Shown here in pieces: positions 10,628 through 22,822 of a stretch of 64,000 nucleotides of DNA; positions within the stretch are counted from its first letter, which is position 1, and each line of letters starts with the position of its first letter. Origin of the DNA: Isoetes taiwanensis (taxonomy: Eukaryota; Streptophyta; Lycopodiopsida; Isoetales; Isoetaceae); NCBI GenBank assembly GCA_021234155.1, contig JAJEKV010000057.1, positions 4,867,821-4,931,820 on the forward strand, read 5' to 3'. A program made the position numbers and the translations under genes. The notes below the pieces were generated by a model. It ran no database searches. It was not told where the DNA came from and saw only the letters and a list, made by a program, of their open reading frames with translations.

Positions 10628-12389
10628 ACGGTAACATTTTTGTTTTTACGCTAAAGTCATCTATAAAGGTCATAAAATATCTATGTCCAGTCATGCTTGT
10701 TACATTTATTGGACCACACAAGTCTGTATGCACAAGATCCAAGATTCCCTTTGCTCTCTTGGCAGATTTCTTAAAGGATTGTCTTGTTTGTTTTCCCAAC
10801 ATACATCCTGCACACAATTTGTTTTCAGACTTTTCCTCCTTTGCTTTAATCCAATTCTTTTTGGCCATCATCTCAACATTTGTCATATTTGTGTGACACA
10901 TTCTGTTGTGCCAAACTTTCAAAGATGGATATTCTACAATATTCAAATTTGGCATTTGCTCAAGATCAAAACCAAACAAATTTCCAACTCGTTTACCAAT
11001 AAACTTAACTTCATTTCCCAAGAGAATTTTACATTCAAGCTTCTCAAAATTGACCTTATAACCAAGGTCAACTAACTGACATACAGAAATCAAATTTCTG
11101 ACTAATCCAGATACACAAAAAACATCCTTGAGTTCTACAGCTTTTCCATTTAGATCAAACAATTCCAACACACCAAAATCTTCTATCTCTTGCAAGCTGC
11201 CATCCCCTAGTTGCACATAACCAGCTCCTTTTTTCTTGCACTCCTTGAGCAATTTTGAATCACATGTCACGGTCTTTTCAGCTCCTGAATCTATTACCAA
11301 GAATTTGTTACTTTTCTTTTTCAAATCACTTGAAACAGACATAATGCAATCATTATTTACCTCAGTTGTTTCATCAATCTCCTCTTCTTCAACTGATTTT
11401 GATTCCTGAATAATATTAATGGTTGGATTCCCCCTTTGAATTATTTTTCCTCTTCCTGATCCACCCTTATAGTTAGAACCTCTTCCTCTTCCTCTACCTC
11501 TCCCAAAATTTCCTTTTGGACTAGGGCCGCTTGCTGCCATGTGACCTTTTCCATCACAGTTATAACATCTTATCATTCTTCCTTCATTTGGGCAATCAGC
11601 CTTGAGATGACCAAACTGGTTGCAATTATAACATGGCCCCACTTTCTCTTTATTAGCATTTCCACTTTTTTTATATTTTCCAGTAAACAAGACTTCAGCA
11701 GAATTTTCTTCATCATCTAGCTCAACTCCCCTTTGTTCAAATTCAGTTCTTATCATTTGAACAGCATGTTCTTTTGACCTTGCAACATTTCTTATCAAGG
11801 TAGACAATTGACTGTTGTGAGACACTGACCTAGCCAACGACAAAATCTGATAGTGTTCATTCAAAATGATTCCTGCCCCATCAAGATCAGCTATAATGGA
11901 ATCAAACTTCTCTAAGAATTCTGTCAAATTGTCTTTTTCATATAGCTTTAGTTTCCTAAGTTGCTTTTCCAAAACATCAATCTGAGAAGACGTTTTAATC
12001 TCATATTGATTCACCATATATTTCCACATATCTTTAGGATTCATACCTCTTAACTTGAGTTTGATAGCAGCACCTACTTTGCTTGTAATAATTGCTTGAG
12101 CCTCCATTATCTTCAATTTTTCTGCTGGACCTGCAATTATTTTTGATGCAACAGTAGCCACTTTACCTCCATCACCTGCAGTGGATTTTTCAGCAGTTGA
12201 GCTTTCAGCTCCTTCAGCACTTGAACTTCCAGAATCTACCACTGTGTTAGCATTTCCTTCCTCAATGAGATACCAAAGATTTTCAAACTCCAGCACCTGC
12301 CTAATCCCATGTTTCCAAACTTGAAAACCTGTGTCTCCCTTAAATACTTCAATAGAAGTCAACAGGTTAGCTCCAAATCTTGTTGACAT
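10617..12389 (-). CDS. Copia Gag-protease-integrase N-terminus, copy A
   Basis: This is an open frame of 590 codons from the ATG at 12389, which directly follows the PBS; an upstream in-frame ATG at 12452 lies in the LTR and is less likely. Gag occupies residues 1-250, then a CCHC knuckle (253-266) and a second one whose last cysteine is replaced by glycine (275-288), then RGRGRG-rich sequence. The protease motif VIDSGAEKTV is at 365-374, the pre-integrase zinc finger (WHNRMCHTN and CAGC) at 493-529, and the first integrase aspartate in HTDLCGP at 554-560. It ends at a frame break near 10620 that copy B lacks. Confidence 0.9.
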   Translation of the reverse strand: MSTRFGANLLTSIEVFKGDTGFQVWKHGIRQVLEFENLWYLIEEGNANTVVDSGSSSAEGAESSTAEKSTAGDGGKVATVASKIIAGPAEKLKIMEAQAIITSKVGAAIKLKLRGMNPKDMWKYMVNQYEIKTSSQIDVLEKQLRKLKLYEKDNLTEFLEKFDSIIADLDGAGIILNEHYQILSLARSVSHNSQLSTLIRNVARSKEHAVQMIRTEFEQRGVELDDEENSAEVLFTGKYKKSGNANKEKVGPCYNCNQFGHLKADCPNEGRMIRCYNCDGKGHMAASGPSPKGNFGRGRGRGRGSNYKGGSGRGKIIQRGNPTINIIQESKSVEEEEIDETTEVNNDCIMSVSSDLKKKSNKFLVIDSGAEKTVTCDSKLLKECKKKGAGYVQLGDGSLQEIEDFGVLELFDLNGKAVELKDVFCVSGLVRNLISVCQLVDLGYKVNFEKLECKILLGNEVKFIGKRVGNLFGFDLEQMPNLNIVEYPSLKVWHNRMCHTNMTNVEMMAKKNWIKAKEEKSENKLCAGCMLGKQTRQSFKKSAKRAKGILDLVHTDLCGPINVTSMTGHRYFMTFIDDFSVKTKMLPFEN

Positions 12390-12394
12390 TGTTA

Positions 12395-12406
12395 GCTCTG
12401 ATACCA
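12395..12406 (-). other. Copia primer-binding site, copy A
   Basis: TGGTATCAGAGC on the minus strand, one base inside the 5' LTR and six bases before the gag ATG. It matches the initiator-Met tRNA 3' end and is the same 12-mer used by the gypsy host element. Confidence 0.88.
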
Positions 12407-12407
12407 A

Positions 12408-12938
12408 TGAAGGGATTTTACAAGACTTACTTACGAGAATCTTAGAATACACTGCTCATATGGATACAAATTATATCCGTTTACAGTTACAACCCTTCGA
12501 GAGCCCAAGCGCTCGATCTTAGTTCTCGATTCTCAAGTCTGCTCCACACACACACAATGATACAATCTGCCGCTTAAAATTGATCACTCAGTCGGTGCTT
12601 CAGCTCGGCTAGGCGGACATACAGGAGTTTCCATTTTTATCCAATTACAATATCCCACAGGCGTAAACCAAGTCTCTGTACCATTGAAACCTAACTATGT
12701 TTCCAGATGTATAACTTCTCACGCGAACTTTATACGGCGGAATTATACGGGGCGCTGTTAGCTTTATACCGCTTTAGAATTTGATTTAAAACACTTCAAA
12801 GACAAGCAGCGCCCCATGTCAGATTTTTGTACTTACCATCTGCATTCACTGCCACTGCTTCTCATGAATGCTTAACCCTACTCTCCTTTTGTTATTCGGA
12901 GATTTCAACTTCAAATATTACATGATTAATTTCCTTCA
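12408..12938 (-). repeat. Copia 5' LTR, copy A
   Basis: A 531-bp LTR, TG..CA on the minus strand with terminal inverted repeat TGAAGG/CCTTCA. ATCCC follows at 12939-12943. It contains a short CA repeat near 12545-12555. Confidence 0.88.
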
Positions 12939-12943
12939 ATCCC

Positions 12944-15442
12944 ATCGATCTCTACCGTTGGATCTACTTAACCTTAGGAACTCAAGAATTGATACATGCA
13001 TATCTAGGAAAAGAATTTAATCTTTATACATGCTCTAAGGTCCCAAATAAATTATTCTTGCCATTACTCAGCAAAACTTCACACACACCCAAAGCTTTAA
13101 AAATAATATTAACTTCAATCCCATATATAATAACAATAATAGTCAAGTTAATTGAACAGCAATCCACATGCATCTACCCTCGCTTTTCAAGCTTGGCTAC
13201 TGAGGGCGTCTTTCACCTCTGCTTACACCATTAACCACGGGGTTAGTCACACGGACTAAGTGGGGATCGGGGATCTAGGTCCTGACTAGCATCAATAATC
13301 ACAAAGCATTAACTTAGAACAATAATGTAGCCTTACCATAACCTGCCCACCGCAATCCAAGTAATCAATCCAAGTAATTAATCCAACAAGCACAATGCAT
13401 AGTTATACCAAGCATAGCCATTGCAACTAGATTCCAACATTAAAACCACATATACAAAAGCCAAGCAACCAAAGCATCAACATTGCAAACCAATATTCCT
13501 CTGGTCGAGCAAGGTCAACTTTCGGTGTCCGGGCCGGTGACATAGAGGCGGGGGTAACCCGCGTGTACACACCCATCCATGATCGTCCGGATTGGAGGAC
13601 CACTTAGCGTGCATGGCGTTGTACCATACGGTACCAACGCCCGATGTTCCAATAATAGCAATACATTCTTACTATGCAAAAACCGCGAGTCTAGACCATC
13701 GCACCTAGACTCCGGCCCCAGAGGTCTATATCAAAGAATTACACCATAGATAAATTCTTACAATTCATTAACATCGTAACACATGCCTTAACAAGCTCAA
13801 CGCCAATTACATTCCATAAGACACACTTTACGTAGCAAGAAAAGTCCAACCATAGCCTTAATAATGCAAATGCAATCATCACTACTAAATTAAAACCAAA
13901 CTTCTACATCTTTCAAAGATTCACTAACAACAAGGTCGCTAGCTATATTTAAGACTATAATAATGGTTTAATCTATAACATTAACTATCGTTATGCTTCC
14001 CTTACAAATCCTCTCCATACACAACACATGTGCTAGGTATTTTACCCCTCTTTATATTAACTAATTCCAAAGGTTTTAAAATATAACTAGCTAGACAACT
14101 TATTAGGCTACCCATGTTATATTCATAAATAACTTATATCTATTAGCATCCCCTCCGTAACCTAGCCCTTAGTCTTAAACAAATACCTCGCCCAACTCCT
14201 TGTTCCAGCTAACCCTTCATATATTACTTTAACTCATAGCCTTAGCTTAATCTTTAGTCTTATTTTTACTACCTTACTAACAACTAAGCGATTGTTAACA
14301 TTTCATTTTTTTACCTAACCCTAACGTGTATTAGCAGGGTCACGATTAAAGGCCTGCCGGTATCGGATATGGCCTCCAGGCCATCGAACCCATGCCAAAT
14401 CTTCTTAAATCCAGTCGATTCTGGCTCCAACAGAGATTTCCAAGTCTAATCTTACTGTTTGTGGTCATAGGAATTGATTCTAACAGGTTTTCTTCTTGAT
14501 AAAATTCAGACCAGCGACTGCCGGATCTGGCATCCAGGCCATTGATTCAGCTTGGAAAGCCCATGAAACCTTCCGATTTTGCCATCTTAGGAAGTTTGGA
14601 TACAAATCAAGACAATCACATGCAAAATCATTTTCGGATCACTTTCTACTTGCCAAAATCGAACCATTTGCCGCCAAATCTTGCACGATACCTCGATTAC
14701 GGCTTCTTTTTGCACATTCGGCCTTCCCAAGGCCTAAATCGACCATTTTAGGCGATTCTCATGCTTCAGAGCATTCACATTCAATAGGATCATGCCGGCG
14801 CTGCCCTTTGCATGCAAGAGATTAATGCGTCGTCCTTGCTTGTTCTTACTTCATCAATTTAGATTTTAATCCATTCTTCCAAATTCTAACCAATCTAAAC
14901 CATTCCAGCTTCTTCTATCATAGATTACGGTCCACACCTCTTACTATTACCATGGCGGAAATTTGAGAAAAATATTAGGTTAGATTTGCCCGACCATGCA
15001 AACCCAATTATTTTATTATTAAAGAAACACTATTCATTCATGCGATGCGTTCATGTTAACAACCATGCTCATACAATCCAATTCTATTCCCAGGCTAGAT
15101 ACATAACCACAAATTTAAGCAAGCACATAAATGCTACACTAGAAAACCCCAGGTGTAAGTCTTGATCCCCACCTGGAGTCCCGCTTGCTTCATCTGCACT
15201 CCAACACGCTCCCAAAGTATCGCTCACACCCTGCTCCTTCAGCAATTCGACTGCAATCTATAAGCCTTCCAAATGCTTCCTTTTTGTACTTGTATTTATT
15301 ATTAATCACTAGTATATTTATCATTATAATCTCTACATATACGATATATATACTCTACATGCATAATATTTCAATTATTACTCCTTTGCATCCTTAAATA
15401 AAATAATTCCACAATGTACCTCAAAATCCTAGGTCCGTTACA
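12944..15442 (-). repeat. Gypsy LTR body, array copy 2
   Basis: About 2.5 kb without conserved coding frames, the longer arm of the copia-split LTR. It matches 1231-3729 and 24640-27142 almost base for base, except for clusters at CAG/CTG-rich spots such as 13490-13630 and 14500-14710. I see no gene in it. Confidence 0.8.
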
Positions 15443-15473
15443 GTCTCTCCTCCAAAATTTCAACCCATGTCCT

Positions 15474-16966
15474 CATGGGCGCATCTCCGGAAACTCACGA
15501 AGAATCCAATTGGCATCTTCCCATGTGGCATCTTCTTCAGGACAACCCGCCCATTGAATCAAAAATCTCCGTATTGTTCGCCTCCTTAGCGGCGGGTTTC
15601 CTCTCGCGAGAATACGTTCTTGTGGAGTACGAAAGTTCTCCACCTTACTAAATCATCGTCTTCCTCTCGCGACACGCACGTTACGGTGAGGGTACGAGAA
15701 AGTTCTCCACCTTACTAAATCATCGTCCCCGGCATATGGGAGCGATCAAAAACATACTTCCTCAAGTTACTCACATGGAAAGCGTTATGTACTTTCAAGT
15801 GCGAGGGGCAACTCAACCTATAAGCCACCTTGCCAATACGTTCCAAAATTTCATACGGACCCGCATACCTAGGGGCCCATTTACCTGCACTTTTAAATGC
15901 CAGTGAACTCTGCTTGGGATTAATCCTCAAGAACACATAATCCCCTTTTTGAAATTCAAGTGGTCTACGTCTCTTATTTGCATCGCTTGTCGTATTATTT
16001 TGTGCCCACGATAAATTCTGGCGAAGTCTCCTTAGTTGAGCATCCATGTCCTCGCTACTTCATTAATTTGCTTCAACATTGCATTGAGGATCCCTCAATT
16101 AAGAGGACAACGACACTCCTTACCATACATTGCCTCAAAAGGACTCATTTTAATGGAATCTTGATAAGTGTTATTGTATGCAAACTCGGCCAAATACAAA
16201 TAGGAATCCCATACTTTCGGTTGACTAGGCACATACATTCTAAGCATATCCTCCAAGACTTGATTAACTTCGCTCCACTTGGCCATCTGCTTGAGGGGCG
16301 ATAAGATGTCTTGGCATATAACTTAGTCCCAATATTTTGAAACAACCCTTGCCAAAATTGGCTCATAAACTTTGTATTCCGATCTGATGAAATAGTGGCT
16401 GGCATCCCATGCAACCTAAAAATCTCCTTAACAAATAACTTAGCAATATCCATTGCCGTAGATGAGTCTTATTAGGCATAAAATGGGCTGCTTGGTTAAT
16501 CGGTCAACCACAACATAAATTGCATCATAACCTGAGCGTGTCGGGAAGCTCAACAATGAAGTCCATAGAAATACTCTCCCACTTAGAAGATGGAATTACT
16601 AAAGGTTGTAATTCTCCAGGCTCCCTAAACCTTGATGCTTTTACTTTTTGACAAGATAAACACCTAGCCACATACTCCTTAACCATCCTTTTTCGTAGGG
16701 CCAAAAGAAATTTAAAGCATTTTCCTCAAAGTTTTGTGTACCCTGGGTGGCCGCTAAAGGACTATCATGTGCTTCATATAGCAATCGCAATCTCAACTCC
16801 TGATCATTAGGAATACACATACGACCATTATAATACAAAACTCCTTTGGACAATTCATACCTCGGAAAATCTTGGGGGTTCTCCAACACAGGTGCAAAAT
16901 ATGGATCATTCCTCAATTTGGTAAGAATATCTGCATCCCATTGCCCTTGTAGCACACTAATAGAGG
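15474..16966 (-). pseudogene. Gypsy integrase and chromodomain, copy 2
   Basis: The same domains as in copy 1: the zinc-binding N-terminus (16955-16641, broken within the HPGVHKT region), the catalytic core (16453-16095 in two frames, with SSDRNTKFMSQFW), GPY/F (RYAGPYEILERIG in 16047-15715) and the chromodomain with EEDATWED before the stop at 15474. At least four frame breaks are visible. Glutamate VER of the core is garbled at 16280. Confidence 0.85.
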
Positions 16967-18480
16967 TTAAAATGACCTTCTAGACAAAGCATCGGCAATC
17001 ACATTTTCTTTGCCAGGTTGATATTCAATTTCAAAATCATACTCTTCCCTTAGTTGCATCCATCTCCTTTGCCTATTATTCAAATACGGTTGTTTTGCAA
17101 AATACTTCAAATTTTGGTGGTGGGTCTTCAAAAGAAGCGGCGACCCAATAAATAATGTCTCCATACCCTCAAGGCATGGATAATGGCCAACATTTCCAGA
17201 TCATGCCTTTGGGTAATTTTGTTGACAAGAGACAACTTTACGAGATATATAAGCACAAACTTCGGCCATCCTGCGGCAAGCAAGACTCCTCCTATAGCTT
17301 TCCCGGAAGCATCGGTGACTACATGGAAAAGGTATAATCATGTCTGGAATCCTTAAAACTGGTGCACTAATCAAAACATCCTTTAACTTTTGAAAACTTT
17401 CACGACAACTATCGGTCCAATGCAAATCATTCTTCTTACCCAACAAAGAAGTCAAGGAGCATAATCTTTGCAAATTTAGGAACAAATTTGCGGTAATAAC
17501 CCACTAATCCCAAGAATGATCTTACCTCCTTCACCGAGTCTTTGGTATGGGCCAATCCCTAAGCGCCTCAACCTTAGAAGGATCGGCTCTAATCCTTTTT
17601 ACGAAATAACATGCCCAAGGTATACCAATCTAGTTTGTGCAAAAGAACACTTAGATAGCTTACCATACAACCTTTCTTGCCCCAAAATAGCTAATGTGCG
17701 CTTTACATGTTCCACATGCTCCTCTAATGTCTGGAATATACCAAAATGTCATCAAAGAAAACCAATATAAACTTATCCGGGGAAAGATCGGAATATCTCA
17801 TTCATTAGGCATAAAGGTGGCGGGAGCATTTGTCAACCCAAAGGGCATTACAACAAAACTCGTAATGTCCGTGGCGTGTCCTAAATGCAGTCTTATAAAT
17901 ATCTATGTCCTTGATCCGGATCGATGATATCCGGATCGTAGATCAATTTTGTGAAGTACTTAGCTTGTCCCAACCCGGTCAAATAGCTCATCAACCCTAG
18001 GCAATGCATATCTATTCTTCACTATAATCTGGTTAAGCATGCGGTAATCAATACACAACCTTAATGTCCCATCCTTCTTTTTAACAAACAAAACTGGTGC
18101 ACCAAATGGAGAAACACTTTACTGGTATAAACCCTTGTTCCAATAATTCTTGCTTTGTTTCTTCAATTGCCATCTCTAATGCATGAAATCTATATGGAGG
18201 CCTTGATGTGGGTTCAGCCCGGGAACAAGTTCTATCTCATGGTCTACCATTCTATGTGGAGGCAATTAGTTAATTCTTTAGGAAACACATGGAAAACTCA
18301 TCCAACACTTTCTGGATCTCAGGGGCAATAGGTTGTTCCTGTAACTCTGCAGTACCCAAGAATGAATCTAACAACAATGCACATCCCATTCTTATGCAAC
18401 CATTCTTAATTTGTTTCTTAAAACTTTTCCGGGACAAAGGTGTAACCACTAATGATGAAGGCAATCCTTCCAGCACATAC
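16967..18480 (-). pseudogene. Gypsy RT-RNase H, copy 2
   Basis: RNase H pieces are readable at 17485-17201 and 17164-16967, the latter including the link GKENVIADALSRRSF to integrase. RT between 17520 and 18300 aligns base by base with 5944-6600 but is broken every 50-150 bp. The nucleotide sequence still spells the catalytic blocks, so the damage is recent or technical. Confidence 0.8.
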
Positions 18481-18831
18481 TTATCTCAGATTAGGACTTT
18501 GACATGTAACTTGTTTGCTCTCATAATCAATGCAAGCTTTATGTGGCCTCAACCATGACATTCCTAGAATAGCATCATACTTCCCTAGGCTCAATACTTC
18601 AAAACTAGTATGGGACTCAAGATCTCCTACTTGGAATTCAAGATTGTCTACCTTAGCATAAGAAGTCTTAATTTTGCCATCAGCCAACTCCACATATCTA
18701 GGGTCTCGGCTAATCATGTTCAAATCTAGTTTCTTTGCTAGCCTTGGGGAAATAAAGCAATGTGTGCTACCACAATCAATAAGAAATAGAACAGGAACTC
18801 CATGAATAATACCTGGAACTCTGATGACCAC
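18481..18831 (-). pseudogene. Gypsy aspartic protease, copy 2
   Basis: The best preserved protease copy: one frame from IIHGVPVLFLIDCGSTHCF through KYDAILGMSWLRPHKAC. The active-site aspartate is in the D-C-G-S motif about 20 residues from the start of the piece. The frame breaks upstream into Gag and downstream near 18481. Confidence 0.85.
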
Positions 18832-18849
18832 AGCTTGGTTATCTACACA

Positions 18850-20057
18850 TTACTGGTCCCGCTGCGACATACATGCACATTCTTTCCACGGGGAGGGTGG
18901 TGATTGAGCAGCCCTAACTTCAACTGCAGGGTTAGCTTGTGCTATAATCCTGTTATCTCCCCTAGCTTGTCCTCTGCCACCCCTGTTATTATCCCAAAAA
19001 CCTCCATGACCACCACGGTTACCTCGGCCTCCGTTTCCTCTGCCTTGGCCCCGTCCATAAGTATCACTAAATTGACCACGGACCCTTTGGTTTGTTTGCC
19101 CTCCCGTTGAGAACATGCGGGCCAGGGCGGTACTATCCATCCACCTTCTCGGACAATCTCGTCCATAATGACCAACTTCTACGCACCTAAAGCATCGATT
19201 CTCATTAATACACTTTTCCCTGGTTTCATCATTCAAAGGTGCATACATAGGTGAGATCCTCGACTTTGACCGCCCTCACGCATACTAACGACACGTGCGA
19301 CCATGCCACCCACGCTGGGAATCTACCTCTACTCGTAGATCCACCCGGTCGCCATGTGGAAGGAGCTTGTCTCTTCTTAGCATTCTCAAGGTTGCTTTCT
19401 CGGCTAGGTCAGATTCACGATTCTTAGCAATTGAATACCTCCTCCAAATCCTTATAGAACACACGACATTTGTGCTCTTAATATCAACACCTGCAAACCC
19501 TTCACAAATCGGCGCAAAGCTTCTCCTTATCCTCAAAAGGACAATGATCTTGCAACCTTCCGAACTTTTCATTATATTCGCCCCTTTGTCCCTTTACGTG
19601 TCGGGGTCAAGAACTCATTCATCTTGTCTACTTTGTATCAGGAGGCATAAAGTGTCCTTCAAAAGCGGTCTTAAACTCTTGCCAAGTTGCCTGCCCCTGC
19701 AACCTTATTTATGTCCATAAAATAATTCTCCCACCATACTCTAGCAAATCCACCCAACATTGCACGAGCTAATACGGCTTTGTGAGTCTTGGCATTAATG
19801 AGTTTAAAATAAAACTCAACCCCACGAAGCCATGAATCCGCATCATCCCCTGTAACATTTTCTCCAGTAAATACTTCTCTTTTAGTGTCCTTCAGCACCT
19901 TCTCCACTGCCTTGTCAGCTGCTGTCTTTTGTTGCGAGGCACTCTGCTGCAACACTTGCTGGATAGCCTGCAAGATATCGGCTACATCAGGGGTTCCACT
20001 AGGCCCAGCTCCACCAGCCTGTCCAGCTCCTCCTGGGGATCCTCCTGGAGAACTCAT
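18850..20057 (-). pseudogene. Gypsy Gag, copy 2
   Basis: The start is clear here: MSSPGGSPGGAGQAGG at 20057, 74 bp inside the PBS, followed by the Gag core with GGFARVWWENY. A broken middle (19285-19670) leads to the zinc knuckle CFRCVEVGHYGRDC and a long Gly/Arg tail with repeated RG, GRG and GGRG groups that probably binds RNA. The stretch at 19270-19520 is heavily altered at CAG/CTG sites compared with 7560-7820. Confidence 0.82.
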
Positions 20058-20130
20058 CTCTACAAGAATCTGAAATCATAGCAAATATCATCAATAATCA
20101 AAAATCTCATAATCCACTAACCAGAACTTT

Positions 20131-20142
20131 GCTCTGATACCA
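20131..20142 (-). other. Gypsy primer-binding site, copy 2
   Basis: TGGTATCAGAGC on the minus strand next to the LTR that starts at 20146. Confidence 0.82.
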
Positions 20143-20188
20143 AGCTGTGGCCGGGCACGGCGGTTAACCTCTCGATGGCGGAGATCCA

Positions 20189-20713
20189 CGAAGGGATTTT
20201 ACAAGACTTACTTACGAGAATCTTAGAATACTTTGCTCATATGGATACAAATTATATCCGTTTTCTGATTACAACCCTTGAGAGCCCAAAGCTCGATCTT
20301 AGTTCTCGATTCTCAAGTACGCTCCACACACACACAATGATACAATCTGTAGCTTAAAATTGATCTTTCGATCGGTGCTTCATTTCGGCTAGGCGGACAT
20401 CTGAGGAGTTTCCATTTTATCCAATTACAATATCCCACGGTAAACCAAGTCTCTGTACCATTGAAACCTAACTATGTTTCCAGATGTATAACTTCTCACG
20501 CGAACTTTATACGGCGGAATTATACGGGGCGCTGTTAGCTTTATACCGCTTTAGAATTTGATTTAAAACACTTCAAAGACAAGCAGCGCCCCATGTCAGA
20601 TTTTTGTACTTACCATCTGCATTCACTGCCACTGCTTCTCATGAATGCTTAACCCTACTCTCCTTTTGTTATTCGGAGATTTCAACTTCAAATATTACAT
20701 GATTAATTTCCTT
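20189..20713 (-). repeat. Copia 3' LTR, copy B, first bases missing
   Basis: It has the same truncated start as 8491-9014: the RT sequence GLYVDDNI runs directly into LTR sequence at 20713/20714. Confidence 0.83.
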
Positions 20714-21319
20714 AATGTTATCATCAACATAAAGACCAATAATGCACCAATTTTGTTGATCTCCAAATCTGTACAAATTCCCATCAAAATTCAACTTCTC
20801 AAATCCTTGTTTTTGCAAATAGTTATTCATGCAATTATACCATTCCCTTGGTGACTGCTTTAAGCCATAAACAGCTCTTTTTAACTTCCATACTTTCCCA
20901 TTTCCACTCTCAAAACCAGGTGCCTGTTTTAAATAAATTTCCTCTTCAAGTTTGGCATTCAAAAACGCTGTACTTACATCCATATGATGTATTTCAAGAT
21001 CATGAGAATTTGCTATGGCAAGTAACATTCTCAAACTATTTATCTTAACCAAAGGTGAAAAGGTTTCATCATAATCTCGTCCCTTTTTTGAGTAAATCCT
21101 TGAGCTACAAGTCTAGCCTTAAATTTATCGGCTTTCCTTCAATTCTGGTTTAATTCTAAATACCCATCTGTTTCCAATGATATTTTTTACTGCGGGTCTA
21201 TCAACTACCTCATATGTATACGTTCTTTTAAAAGCTTTCATTTCTTCTTCCATAGCTGTCAACCCTTTGTTTAGCATATTTACCATTTGCCTCAAAGAAA
21301 CTTTTTGGTAATTCAGCAC
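20714..21319 (-). pseudogene. Copia reverse transcriptase, truncated, copy B
   Basis: RT pieces with NIIGNRWVFRIKPELKE, MDVSTAFLNAKLEEEIYLK, AVYGLKQSPREWYNCMN and GLYVDDNI. As in copy A, nothing of the thumb or RNase H remains before the 3' LTR. One frame break lies near 21080-21125. Confidence 0.85.
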
Positions 21320-21416
21320 ACTCTCAAGCTCAACACATCAAATACACTATGGATTTCACCTACATGAGGCTGAAACCTTTTGCTTCTTCCTTCTTTATTT
21401 ACGCCATGATATTCCA

Positions 21417-22780
21417 TTAACTCTTTATTTTCATCTTCCAACATTTGAGCCTCGCTGTTCTCCTTGGTTTCTTTTTGGTTTTATGCGGAACATTTGTATC
21501 TATGGGTTCATCCATGACTTCTTCCCTATGAATGACCTCCTCTTCTCTATGAGTGACCTCTTCATTTACCTTTTCTGTTTCACTTTCATAATCTGAATCA
21601 TCACTAAAACATTCCTCTACTTTTATCATTTCATCCTTTGAGTTCTCTTCACGAATTTCAGTTTTAACTTTTTTTCTTCCGGAGGTTCAGTTTTAACAAA
21701 TTCACATTTGTCTGAGTCATTTACCTTTGGAATCAACTTATAGAATTGTGTCTCATCAAATACTACATCCCTACTGATAACAACTTTTCTTTTTGCAGGA
21801 TCAAAGAGCCTATAGGCTTTGGAGTTTTCATCATAACCTACCAAATATGTGATATATGCTCGGTTATCTAATTTTCTTCTCAGTTCTTCTGGTACATGTG
21901 CAAATGCAAGACATCCATAAGCTCTTAAATTATCAAAGCAAGGCAACTTACCTGACCATAGCATATCTGGAGCAGCTCCATTTGTACTTTTGGTTGGCAG
22001 CAAGTTTTGAACATATACTGCAGTTTTAACTGCTTCATCCCAGATATAGTTTGGCAGACCTGAATATTTCAACATGGGCCTGACAGCATTTAACAAAGTC
22101 CTATTCTTTCTTTCTGCTACTCCATTTTGCTGTGGAGAGAACCTGCATGTCAACTGCCTCTTAATTCCAAGTTTTCCACAAAAATCCTTGAACTCCTTTG
22201 ACATATATTCACCACCTCGATCAGATCTCAAGCATTTTAGTTTTCTTCCTGTTTCAAGTTGTACTTCAGCAATGAATAGTTTCAAAGCATCAAAGGCCTG
22301 ATCTTTAGTTTTCAAACAGTAACATTTTGTTTTTCTGCTAAAGTCATCTATAAAGGTCATAAAATATCTATGTCCAGTCATGCTTGTTACATTTATTGGA
22401 CCACACAAGTCTGTATGCACAAGATCCAAGATTCCCTTTGCTCTCTTGGCAGATTTCTTAAAGGATTGTCTTGTTTGTTTTCCCAACATACATCCTGCAC
22501 ACAATTTGTTTTCAGACTTTTCCTCCTTTGCTTTAATCCAATTCTTTTTGGCCATCATCTCAACATTTGTCATATTTGTGTGACACATTCTGTTGTGCCA
22601 AACTTTCAAAGATGGATATTCTACAATATTCAAATTTGGCATTTGCTCAAGATCAAAACCAAACAAATTTCCAACTCGTTTACCAATAAACTTAACTTCA
22701 TTTCCCAAGAGAATTTTACATTCAAGCTTCTCAAAATTGACCTTATAACCAAGGTCAACTAACTGACATACAGAAATCAA
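21417..22780 (-). pseudogene. Copia integrase, copy B (nearly intact)
   Basis: One frame of 384 codons (22780-21626) carries the end of the protease linker, the zinc finger (WHNRMCHTN..CAGC), the full DDE core (HTDLCGP, RSDRGGEY, NGVAERKNRT) and the C-terminal domain. A short break near 21630-21670 separates the acidic linker at 21629-21417. This copy shows that the break at 10300-10420 in copy A is not ancestral. Confidence 0.88.
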
Positions 22781-22822
22781 ATTTCTGACTAATCCAGATA
22801 CACAAAAAACATCCTTGAGTTC

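Larger units (their letters stand above)
8491..12938 (-). mobile_element. Ty1/copia element nested in gypsy LTR, copy A
   Basis: A 4448-bp copia element on the minus strand. It has a 5' LTR at 12408-12938, PBS at 12395-12406, gag-pol at 9015-12389 and a 3' LTR at 8491-9014. ATCCC flanks it at 8486-8490 and 12939-12943, the 5-bp target duplication. The domain order Gag, protease, integrase, RT is typical of copia, but RNase H and the last part of RT are absent, so it could not move unaided. Confidence 0.9.
8447..15442 (-). repeat. Gypsy LTR, array copy 2, split by copia
   Basis: On the plus strand this LTR starts TGTGACGGG at 8447 and ends CCGTTACA at 15442. Removing the copia and one target duplication leaves 44 + 2499 = about 2543 bp. 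It sits between two gypsy internal regions, so it serves as the 3' LTR of one and the 5' LTR of the other. The copia insertion is at exactly the same base as in the other LTR copies. Confidence 0.85.
15443..20145 (-). mobile_element. Ty3/gypsy chromovirus internal region, copy 2
   Basis: The second internal region is 4703 bp, with the same domain order as 3730-8446 and the same PBS (20131-20142) and PPT (15443-15455). It carries many more single-base and short differences at CAG/CTG sites than copy 1, which break RT and Gag into small frames. Confidence 0.9.

Noticed and set aside
10683-11075. 130-codon open frame antisense to copia gag-pol (also at 22370-22762)
   Set aside because: It is the complement of the Gag/integrase coding strand. 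It is identical in both copies only because the copia is, and it has no domain of its own.
12989-13234. Short open frames inside the gypsy LTR (also 1155-1523 and 24685-24960)
   Set aside because: They change length and end between the LTR copies and show no protein motif; they are LTR sequence.
15474-20057. Genuine ancient decay of gypsy copy 2
   Set aside because: Breaks sit mostly at CAG/CTG sites, with types of change not expected from mutation, so sequencing error at modified bases is preferred as the explanation. Not fully excluded.
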